In this document: positions 25,653 through 32,421 of the stretch, piece by piece
Position numbering within the stretch: the stretch's first letter is position 1
Layout: every line of letters starts with the position of its first letter
The notes under the pieces: model-generated
The model's input: the letters and a program-made list of their open reading frames with translations, nothing else
Database searches by the model: none
Told to the model about the DNA's origin: nothing
Assembly: GCA_964490875.1 (NCBI GenBank)
Contig: CAZBEF010000003.1
Span: forward strand, 76,912-140,911
Source: CAYYYG01 sp964490875
GTDB lineage: Bacteria; Patescibacteriota; Microgenomatia; UBA1406; GWC2-37-13
Length of the DNA stretch: 64,000 nucleotides
Direction of reading: 5' to 3'
Position numbers and translations under genes: made by a program

Positions 25653-26273
25653 ATGAAGATATATTTTGTACGCCATGGCGAAAGTAAAGGGAATCGAGCC
25701 CGTGTTCATCAATCTGGTACTACTGAATTATCAGATTATGGAATTAAACAGGCGAAACGGGTTGCGAAACGGTTTAAACGGATATCGGTAGATGCCATTT
25801 ATTCCAGCGATTACTCACGCGCTGCAAAAACTGCCGAGGCAATCTCTTTTACCCTTCAAAAAGAAATTATTCATAATCCGCTTCTTCGTGAATTAAAACG
25901 TCCTTCTGAAATAGAAGGAAAGCATGTGTTAGACACTTCGATTGAACACATCAAACATCTGCTTAAAAAAAATGAAGAAGACAGCCATTGGCACTTTTCG
26001 GATGAAGAAAACCTGTTCGACTTCCGTGAACGTGTACGTTTATTTCTCCAATTTATAATTCAAACGCCGCATCGGAATATTGTTGCGGTTACTCATGGAA
26101 TGTTTCTGCGTATGGCTCTTGCTATTATTATGATCGGCACCGAAGAACACATCCGCGTTTACAATAAAATAATCAATGCCTTAAGGCTGAATAATACAGG
26201 AATTACTGTTTGCGCGTATGAACATGGTACGTGGCGGATTGTAAGTGTGAACGACACAACTCATCTTAATTAA
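25653..26273 (+). CDS. Histidine phosphatase (phosphoglycerate-mutase-like)
   Basis: A 206-aa protein opening with the RHGES signature (MKIYFVRHGESKGNRARVHQ), then SDYSRAAKTAEAIS and the second catalytic His in VAVTHGMFLRMAL. These fix the histidine phosphatase superfamily. The family includes phosphoglycerate mutases and broad phosphatases, and the substrate cannot be read from the sequence. TAAAAT at 25641-25646 lies 6 bases before the ATG. Confidence 0.95.
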   Translation: MKIYFVRHGESKGNRARVHQSGTTELSDYGIKQAKRVAKRFKRISVDAIYSSDYSRAAKTAEAISFTLQKEIIHNPLLRELKRPSEIEGKHVLDTSIEHIKHLLKKNEEDSHWHFSDEENLFDFRERVRLFLQFIIQTPHRNIVAVTHGMFLRMALAIIMIGTEEHIRVYNKIINALRLNNTGITVCAYEHGTWRIVSVNDTTHLN

Positions 26274-26288
26274 TTTCTTATCTATTGA

Positions 26289-26861
26289 ATGCCAATTCAG
26301 TTCAATGATATTTCTCAATATAAACCGGGGGATATCCTCATTTCTGAAACTGCCATCAAAAAACGTCTTCAAATCTTAGCAGCACAGATGGTGAAAGATT
26401 ACGCCAAAAAAAATCTTCTTATAATTACAGTTATGAAAGGATCGTTTATGGTTTTGGCCGATCTTATTCGTGAACTTCATACAGCCGGTTTGGAAGATTT
26501 CTCAATCAGCGCGGTTACCGTGGGCAGTTATTCCGGTACCCAATCAAATCGAAAGCCTCGATTCAAACATAAAATAGATATTGATGTTGCGAACCGCCAT
26601 ATTCTTTTGGTCGAAGATATTGTCGATACCGGACACACGCTTCTGTTTGTAATGGAAGAACTTGCAAAACGAAATCCGGCTTCGGTGGAGTGTTTTTCCC
26701 TTCTGTCCAAACCTTCACGCCGCGAAGTTACCATTGATGCCAAATATGTTGGTTTTGTTATTCCAAATGTGTGGATACAGGGGTATGGGCTAGATACAGA
26801 CGAATATGGACGCGGAAATCCCAATATAATTGTTGGGCCGGTAAAACCTTCTCACGCATAA
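26289..26861 (+). CDS. hpt: Hypoxanthine phosphoribosyltransferase
   Basis: A 190-aa type I PRTase for purine salvage. The PRPP loop reads HILLVEDIVDTGHTLLF, the N-terminal motif is ITVMKGSFMVLADL, and the flexible-loop SxS region (AVTVGSYSGTQS) and the C-terminal Asp of LDTDEYGRG match Hpt. It would convert hypoxanthine or guanine with PRPP to IMP or GMP. It lies 15 bases after the phosphatase. Confidence 0.95.
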   Translation: MPIQFNDISQYKPGDILISETAIKKRLQILAAQMVKDYAKKNLLIITVMKGSFMVLADLIRELHTAGLEDFSISAVTVGSYSGTQSNRKPRFKHKIDIDVANRHILLVEDIVDTGHTLLFVMEELAKRNPASVECFSLLSKPSRREVTIDAKYVGFVIPNVWIQGYGLDTDEYGRGNPNIIVGPVKPSHA

Positions 26862-26923
26862 AATTCATATGCTATCATACATTCTGTTGTAATTCTTACA
26901 TTTCAATCCTAAAATATAGGCAC

Positions 26924-27916
26924 ATGGCAGCCTATACGGGTCAACATACCAGGCAAATTCCGGATAGAGAGATAGATTCAGAACAATTGGAAAAAGTTCG
27001 GAAATTACTGCATGTCGAGGAGAAGGAAGAACGTCCACCCATGGATGAAATATTTCACGGCGAAAAAATTATCGGCAAAAAATATGATGCCGGCTTCATG
27101 AATACTATCGGCCATGAATTAAACCATTTATTTGTAGCCTATCAATTGGGAATTCCGATGAACGCTACTACCTTAACCGCTCTTCCCGAAGGGGATACTC
27201 TCGGCAAAGTAACTTTACCTGATCATGTAGATTATTCTACGTTACAAATTGTAGCTGCCGCAGGGAGTATACCGGCACACGATGGAAAAGCACGCGGGTA
27301 TGGCAGTGATTTATATAAAGCGAAGCTGATTGAAATATTTGGAATGGGGACAACGGTTGCAGAAGCTCAGCGTAAAGCTGCATCACTCATAAATTTTTAT
27401 GACAGTGATGTCCGGATGATGTGCGCAAAGATAATTGCATATTTGCAAACAGAAAAAAATATGTCGCATATTCCTGGTGAAATGCTTGCTCAAATTGAAC
27501 AGCGGGCTCGGTACGAACTCAAACAAAATAAAGTGCGGGTAAAGTCGGAAACATTTTTTAAAGCCCCGCCTCCGGAAGAAGAAGCTGACAAAAAAACTGT
27601 TGAAGCCACGATTGGAAGGCCTCCCGACAAAAGAACAGAAATAGTATTCATGCAAAAAAATGTATGTCTTATTAACCTATTAACCGATGATATCGTTGAA
27701 TCATCAACTCAGGCGTGTAGTGTATGCTTTTATCCCTTACCCGGACACAGTGCAGATTGTGCTATTAAAAAGCAAGCATCTCAAAGCTCTGAGAATGGAG
27801 AAACATCTGAGTTGCCCAAATCAGGTACAAAAACAGTTTTTAAAGGCCATCAGTATCTGGATTTTCGGAAACAAATTCAAGACAGCAGCTTTAGAAAAAA
27901 TCATCCCAGAAAATAA
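26924..27916 (+). CDS. Stand-alone FtsH (M41)-like metallopeptidase domain with Cys-rich tail
   Basis: 330 aa from MAAYTGQHTRQIPD; an ORF extension back to 26771 runs inside hpt and is rejected. The zinc motif HELNH is in MNTIGHELNHLFVAYQLGIP, followed by a PEGDTLGKVTLP strand pair, as in the M41 peptidase domain of FtsH, but with no AAA ATPase. A helical region follows and then a CSVCFYPLPGHSADC motif that could bind zinc, then a basic tail. There is no membrane segment, so it would be a soluble, ATP-independent relative. The catalytic third ligand is not certain. Confidence 0.7.
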   Translation: MAAYTGQHTRQIPDREIDSEQLEKVRKLLHVEEKEERPPMDEIFHGEKIIGKKYDAGFMNTIGHELNHLFVAYQLGIPMNATTLTALPEGDTLGKVTLPDHVDYSTLQIVAAAGSIPAHDGKARGYGSDLYKAKLIEIFGMGTTVAEAQRKAASLINFYDSDVRMMCAKIIAYLQTEKNMSHIPGEMLAQIEQRARYELKQNKVRVKSETFFKAPPPEEEADKKTVEATIGRPPDKRTEIVFMQKNVCLINLLTDDIVESSTQACSVCFYPLPGHSADCAIKKQASQSSENGETSELPKSGTKTVFKGHQYLDFRKQIQDSSFRKNHPRK

Positions 27917-27923
27917 TTTTCAT

Positions 27924-27952
27924 TTGACACATTATTTACTTACGTGATAGTA
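27924..27952 (+). promoter_or_regulatory. Promoter for leader RNA/50-aa gene
   Basis: A perfect TTGACA at 27924-27929 with a GATAGT -10 at 27946-27951 (16-base spacer). Transcription would begin near 27958, some 220 bases before the 50-aa coding region. Confidence 0.6.
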
Positions 27953-27992
27953 TGAATATACTTCCTTAATTTCGTCCCCAACAGAACCTAAT

Positions 27993-28068
27993 TCCGCTTT
28001 GCAGAGTATCCTATTTGTATGGTATAAGGGTGGCGGCGAGGTCGCGTATACGCGATGTGCAAAGCGGA
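27993..28068 (+). ncRNA. Candidate structured leader RNA
   Basis: An 11-bp perfect stem (27993-28003 with 28058-28068) closes a 54-base domain that contains a TCGCG-TATA-CGCGA hairpin at 28042-28055 and a G-rich strand. A weaker GCCTGG/CCCGGC pairing follows. It sits between a TTGACA promoter and a gene with a strong ribosome-binding site. It does not carry the signatures of SRP RNA, tmRNA or RNase P RNA that I could check by eye. Confidence 0.45.
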
Positions 28069-28180
28069 TGCCTGGTTCGTTTTGTTACGCAATTATTACC
28101 CGGCTACTACACTACTTTCATTCTCGCTTTTTAATATAGAACTACATTATTAATTAAAAAAGCGGAGGGGGTGAGTTACT

Positions 28181-28333
28181 ATGCCACGCAAAAAAACAGC
28201 TCATAGACAAAGCCGGACAACTCACAAAAATAAAAATGAGGAAGGAGTAAAAGAAAAGGCTCATGAAGCAGTAGAAGGAGTGAAAGGCGGCGTATCAAAC
28301 GTCGTAGAAGGTATCAAGAAAGCATTTGATTAA
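28181..28333 (+). CDS. 50-aa basic N-terminus, helical tail protein
   Basis: Starts MPRKKTAHRQSRTTHK, then an amphipathic helix of EGVKEKAHEAVEGVKGG-type repeats ending IKKAFD. It has one of only two strong Shine-Dalgarno sequences noticed in the window (GGAGGGGGTGAG at about 28163-28174). A terminator follows. It could be a nucleoid- or membrane-associated small protein; no family was recognised. Confidence 0.75.
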   Translation: MPRKKTAHRQSRTTHKNKNEEGVKEKAHEAVEGVKGGVSNVVEGIKKAFD

Positions 28334-28364
28334 AACAATATGTACAGTTATTTTACAGTAGCAT

Positions 28365-28394
28365 AGGCGCGGCTTAGTCCGCGCTTATGTTTTT
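28365..28394 (+). terminator. Rho-independent terminator
   Basis: GCGCGG (28367-28372) pairs with CCGCGC (28379-28384) around a 6-base loop, extended by G-T and A-T pairs, then a T-rich run at 28388-28394. It ends the 50-aa gene transcript. Confidence 0.75.
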
Positions 28395-28399
28395 CTCCA

Positions 28400-29320
28400 T
28401 TAATTTCCAAAGCCGGGGATTCTGAGAATTTTAGCAATAGTTTCAACAATAAATACTGCGGAGAAGACAATAATTGTTCCGACAATCGTTTTTATGATAA
28501 TACTTTTTCCTCGTTTAACTTGTGAGCTGCTGCCTTTTGAGGTGGTTACCAGGAAAGCTCCATACATAAGCATCACTAATGCAATAGAACCAGTCATCGT
28601 ATAAATTACAGAGGTTATCAATCGAACCAGCGAAGCAGGACCCTGCTCGGTTTGAAATCCCATAGGGGAGCGGACACAGCCTAAGTCTGAATAAAATGCG
28701 CCGACCTGCGGTTTAATCGGCTCTCCGGTTTGATCTTCGATCAGCAGTGTTTCACCCGAGACAGCGTCAGTTGAAGCAGAAGGGTATAAGCATTCACGGC
28801 AGGTATTCCATTTTTGAGGCACCTGTCCTCCTTTACAATAGCCGCACTGGTCGCATTCTGCGTATCGTTTAGTCGATCCGATGCCATAAGTGAGCAGATT
28901 AATATCCAGCAGTAAAGTTCCTTTTTCATCATACATTTTCACTCGTTCGGCTTCTGCATAATAGGGAAGATACAGTGTCAAGCTGGAAAAACTTGGCAGG
29001 CCAATATTACGCGGCGCTGGTGTAACAGTAATTACATCTTCAATTGTGGTAGTATCATAACTAATTTTTCCTTCAAAAAGAACTGCGTTGTCTGCTCCGG
29101 TAATTTTTAGTTCGTAAAAGTTTGCAACGGGATTTGTCTGGTACAGAATAGGATTTCCTGTTTCGATAAAAAGGTTTTGAGTAGTTAATTTTGTTGGATT
29201 TTCCTGGTTAAGAACTATTTTTAATGTTTGTTGAGGCAACGGCGAAGCTGCATTTACAGATTGGACAGAGATGAATATGCAGTAAATAAAGACTATACTC
29301 AAAGCTAATTTATGTAACAT
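28400..29320 (-). CDS. VirB2/TrbC-like membrane protein with extracellular domain
   Basis: A 306-aa protein with an N-terminal signal sequence (about 1-24), a roughly 190-residue extracellular region with a Cys cluster (CDQCGYCKGG, CRECLYP) and two C-terminal TM segments (about 226-250 and 273-295) separated by a basic loop (KGSSSQVKRGK). The TM pair and basic loop are like VirB2/TrbC pilin-type components of type IV secretion. Only 5 bases separate it from the upstream M64-like gene, so they share a transcript. It may act with the VirD4-like ATPase at 32.4 kb. Confidence 0.7.
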   Translation of the reverse strand: MLHKLALSIVFIYCIFISVQSVNAASPLPQQTLKIVLNQENPTKLTTQNLFIETGNPILYQTNPVANFYELKITGADNAVLFEGKISYDTTTIEDVITVTPAPRNIGLPSFSSLTLYLPYYAEAERVKMYDEKGTLLLDINLLTYGIGSTKRYAECDQCGYCKGGQVPQKWNTCRECLYPSASTDAVSGETLLIEDQTGEPIKPQVGAFYSDLGCVRSPMGFQTEQGPASLVRLITSVIYTMTGSIALVMLMYGAFLVTTSKGSSSQVKRGKSIIIKTIVGTIIVFSAVFIVETIAKILRIPGFGN

Positions 29321-29325
29321 ACGTA

Positions 29326-30621
29326 TTACTTAAATTTTTCTAAAACCTTTTTAAAAATATCAAGTTGTAAACGGCTAAATTGTTTAAAATCAGCATGTCG
29401 CATAATACTATTTTCAGTTGATCTATACGCATTACTAAAGCTACATTCCTTATAACATCCGGCATCAGGATATTTATCTTTCCACGGCGGGCATGGTTCC
29501 GTTTCTGATTTAGATTCATAAATAGAACAATTAGGGTATTTAAAATGTTCTTTTGCACTAGTGTATTCAAAGTTATAATTATACTCATCGAGTAATCCAG
29601 CAATACCATGCCCAAGTTCATGGGATAATGCATCTAGCGAAAGCCGTAATAACATAATTTTCCCTGTTGCAAACCCAGCAGATTTACCACCTATATATCT
29701 ATATAATCTTGCTACTTTATCTGCTTCCACGACATTTTCTGATGCTTTCGGTGTATGTACTAATAAAACATAACCATCGCCGTTGCATGTACGCATAGAT
29801 TCGCTGGCGCGGTCAAAATCCCATTTCCACTGGGGTGTAGCGTTGTAGGGTACTCCTGTATTTGTATGAGCAATAAAATTAAACTTGCCAAATAGTAAGC
29901 CAATATTAGTACTTTGAAGGTAATTGACAGCTTCATTGACATCTGCAATAAATGAATTTAAATCCGAATATGAGTATGGAAGAAATACCAGATCGTATTT
30001 GTCTTTATAATTATCTTTACTTCCACGGATAATTTTGCACAGCTCCGGAAGAGGAGTGGGGGTTGGCAATTTTGTTGGTGTTGGCAATTTTGTGGGTGTT
30101 GCTGATGGTAAGTATGGTGGAGTAACAGAGGTAATCGGTGTTGCAGACGGCAGATAGGTAGGTGTTACTGTACCGGCAGGACGGGTAGGTGATAACGGTT
30201 TTGCAGAAGTAACACCAGGAGTTGACGGTGGATTGGTAGGCTGCTGGTTAGAAGGTGCAGATGTGGGTGTGTTTGTTGATGACTTACTTCCGCAAGTTGA
30301 TTTATACTCGTTATACCCCTGGACCCAGTCACCGTCTTCATAACTTCCGTCACCGTTTGGATCGCAGTATCCACCGGGATATGTCATAAAACATCCGCTG
30401 GTTTTTGGCGGATGAAAACAGAAATTATCTGTATACCCGGTACCAGCTTCCGGAGGTGGATTACAGGAACAGCTTCCCGCATAGACATTTTTATTCGTCG
30501 GCTGATTCAACAGAGAAAAGCTGAGTGCTAAACCTGATAATGCAATAATCATTAACACAATTCCAGTTCCGACTGAAAATAATCCGCTTCGATGAAGTGT
30601 AAATTTAGTTAATCTGTTCAT
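29326..30621 (-). CDS. Secreted M64-like metallopeptidase with Pro/Thr stalk
   Basis: A 431-aa protein with an N-terminal TM (about 15-38), a Cys-rich segment, a PTPTKLPTPT-type linker (about 115-190) and a C-terminal peptidase-like domain. The motif LSHELGHGIAGLLDEYNY fits HExxHxxGxxDEY of IgA peptidase family M64, and a following NSIMRHADFKQFS resembles the Met-turn region. It is followed by the VirB2-like gene. It probably acts on extracellular proteins while tethered to the cell. Confidence 0.8.
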   Translation of the reverse strand: MNRLTKFTLHRSGLFSVGTGIVLMIIALSGLALSFSLLNQPTNKNVYAGSCSCNPPPEAGTGYTDNFCFHPPKTSGCFMTYPGGYCDPNGDGSYEDGDWVQGYNEYKSTCGSKSSTNTPTSAPSNQQPTNPPSTPGVTSAKPLSPTRPAGTVTPTYLPSATPITSVTPPYLPSATPTKLPTPTKLPTPTPLPELCKIIRGSKDNYKDKYDLVFLPYSYSDLNSFIADVNEAVNYLQSTNIGLLFGKFNFIAHTNTGVPYNATPQWKWDFDRASESMRTCNGDGYVLLVHTPKASENVVEADKVARLYRYIGGKSAGFATGKIMLLRLSLDALSHELGHGIAGLLDEYNYNFEYTSAKEHFKYPNCSIYESKSETEPCPPWKDKYPDAGCYKECSFSNAYRSTENSIMRHADFKQFSRLQLDIFKKVLEKFK

Positions 30622-30683
30622 ATCAGAAAGAGAATGATATTTTCCAGATTAATATATTAGAGATATATTGTCAATGATCTGTA

Positions 30684-31151
30684 TTACAGAGAATTTTCTT
30701 CTGGAGTATTTTTAGAAGTATTCTGATTTTTTTCAATATATCCTTTCAGACAAATATTGATTAAATAAGACCAGAGTGTGGTTGAAGCATCATACGAGGG
30801 GAGTTTGGAGGTTAATCCTTCGTGAACAAAATATACTATAGTTTCATGGTATTCATTGTCAGCGAGTTTAAATTCTACAACAGTGCCCAGCCATTCATTT
30901 GTCCGTTTTACATTCTCAAACTTAAAAAACTGGTCAATACACCGCCACACAACTTCGCGGTCGCGGACAATTTTTTCTATCTGCATAACCACATACATTT
31001 CTCCGAATCGAAATATATTCTTCCCTCCAATAGTTGAATCAACTTCACAGTCCGGCGTCCACCAGGCGGATAGTCCCTCTTTTGTAGTAAGTGCGGTATA
31101 TACTGTATGCCGGTCTGCTTGGATTATTGTGTTTATACTAAAGCTTTGCAT
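30684..31151 (-). CDS. SRPBCC/AHSA1-type START-domain protein
   Basis: A 155-aa protein with the activator-of-Hsp90-ATPase-like fold: INTIIQADRHTVYTALT, GLSAWWTPDCEVD and GGKNIFRFGEMYVVMQ at the usual spacing. This is a hydrophobic-ligand-binding superfamily, and the exact role is unknown. TATAAT at 31159-31164 lies 7 bases before the ATG. Confidence 0.9.
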   Translation of the reverse strand: MQSFSINTIIQADRHTVYTALTTKEGLSAWWTPDCEVDSTIGGKNIFRFGEMYVVMQIEKIVRDREVVWRCIDQFFKFENVKRTNEWLGTVVEFKLADNEYHETIVYFVHEGLTSKLPSYDASTTLWSYLINICLKGYIEKNQNTSKNTPEENSL

Positions 31152-31222
31152 TTCTTATATTATACATTTATATTTCGAACTTGATTTAAAATTACCGATA
31201 TAGTACATTGATCTAGATCACT

Positions 31223-31627
31223 ATGGATACTTCATCAAAACAAATACTGCTTATCGAAGATGACATGCTTATTCGCGAATTATATTCTCGACAATTAATT
31301 CTTTCGGGGTTCCAAACAGACGCCTTCGACAATGGAATAGACGGAATCGCAGCTGCTCAAAAAAAACATTACGATCTCATACTTCTTGATATTATGATGC
31401 CCAAAATGAACGGACTCGATGTACTGAAAGTTTTAAAAGGCGATGAACGGACAAAAAATATGCCAGTACTTTTTCTAACCAATTTAGGCCAGGATAGTAT
31501 TCTTCAGGAAGGTGCTAAATTAGGCACCATTGGTTTTCTTATTAAAGCCTCATATACCCCCACCGAAATTATCGACCGCATAAAAGAGATTCTCGCAAAG
31601 CTTTCTTCGCAACCATCGACTCCTTAA
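31223..31627 (+). CDS. Single-domain response regulator
   Basis: A 134-aa receiver: IEDDMLIRELYSRQL, phospho-acceptor in LILLDIMMPKMNGLD, FLTNLGQD, and Lys in FLIKASYTP. Very like the receiver at 3.7 kb (shared LDIMMPKMNG), so they are recent paralogues. A 12-bp palindrome (TGATCTAGATCA) lies at about 31209-31220, just before the ATG. Confidence 0.95.
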   Translation: MDTSSKQILLIEDDMLIRELYSRQLILSGFQTDAFDNGIDGIAAAQKKHYDLILLDIMMPKMNGLDVLKVLKGDERTKNMPVLFLTNLGQDSILQEGAKLGTIGFLIKASYTPTEIIDRIKEILAKLSSQPSTP

Positions 31628-31683
31628 AATGTGGTATAGTAAAAGCATAGAACTATCTTATTTTATAAATTCTTACATACACT

Positions 31684-32148
31684 ATGGGAAACAATCGGAG
31701 TGCAAAATTCAGTGCAGGTTTAATTATTGGCGCAGTCATTGGCGGACTCAGCGCTTTTCTACTCTCTCCCAAGGCCGGGAAAGAAAACCGGAAACTTCTT
31801 ATGAAAAAGTTTAAAGAGCTTCAGGATTCTCTGGGTGATCTGAATGTAAAAGAAAAAGCTGAAGAAATTTTTGGAGAAGTCAGTGAAGAAGGGATGAAAA
31901 TGTACAAAACAGCCAAAAAAGATCTGGCAAAGCGGCTTGAAGATGTAAAAGATCAGGTTGAAGATTTTGATCAGGAAAAGTACACCAAAATGGTTGAAGA
32001 CGTCATGGAAGATGTCAAAACCCAGATGAAAGCTTCAGGCAAGCATGTAGAAAAATTACGCGGTTATCTTTTGGAAAATTGGAATAAGATCGCGGAGAAT
32101 GACGGCACCATCGATCTGAAAAAAAAGACGCATAAGAAAAAAAGTTAA
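31684..32148 (+). CDS. YtxH-like protein
   Basis: A 154-aa protein: a short N-terminal glycine-zipper membrane segment (FSAGLIIGAVIGGLSAFLLS) followed by PKAGKENRKLL and a long charged helix. This matches the YtxH family of single-pass stress proteins. The next gene, 18 bases on, encodes a similar small membrane/coiled-coil protein. Confidence 0.85.
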   Translation: MGNNRSAKFSAGLIIGAVIGGLSAFLLSPKAGKENRKLLMKKFKELQDSLGDLNVKEKAEEIFGEVSEEGMKMYKTAKKDLAKRLEDVKDQVEDFDQEKYTKMVEDVMEDVKTQMKASGKHVEKLRGYLLENWNKIAENDGTIDLKKKTHKKKS

Positions 32149-32166
32149 TAATTGTAAAAATACATT

Positions 32167-32421
32167 ATGGATCTTCAATCAATATTTTATGTAGTAGGCA
32201 TTATATTTATGGTCATGATGATCGGGCTTCTGCTATCAATCGCTTATTTTCTCACAAAAGTCCAGCAGAGTATTCAATCAATGCGTGAAAATATTGTCAA
32301 TAAAACACAGGAGATTAAAGAAAATGCCAATGGCAAGATTGCAGGCGTTGCGGGCAGTCTGGTTACCGCATTTATTATGTCTCGCGTTAAAGATATGCTG
32401 AAAAAGAAAAAAGAGTCTTAA
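32167..32421 (+). CDS. Small single-pass membrane protein
   Basis: An 84-aa protein with an N-terminal TM (about 5-28), a polar coiled-coil-like segment (QQSIQSMRENIVNKTQEIK) and a second weakly hydrophobic stretch before KKKKES. Cotranscribed with the YtxH-like gene. No family assigned. Its end overlaps the convergent VirD4-like gene by 4 bases. Confidence 0.7.
   Translation: MDLQSIFYVVGIIFMVMMIGLLLSIAYFLTKVQQSIQSMRENIVNKTQEIKENANGKIAGVAGSLVTAFIMSRVKDMLKKKKES

Noticed and set aside
27993..28068. SRP RNA, tmRNA or RNase P RNA
   Set aside because: Lacks the GGAAGG-type SRP apical loop, tmRNA tRNA-like ends and the RNase P GAGGAAAGTC core, so it is left as an unclassified candidate.
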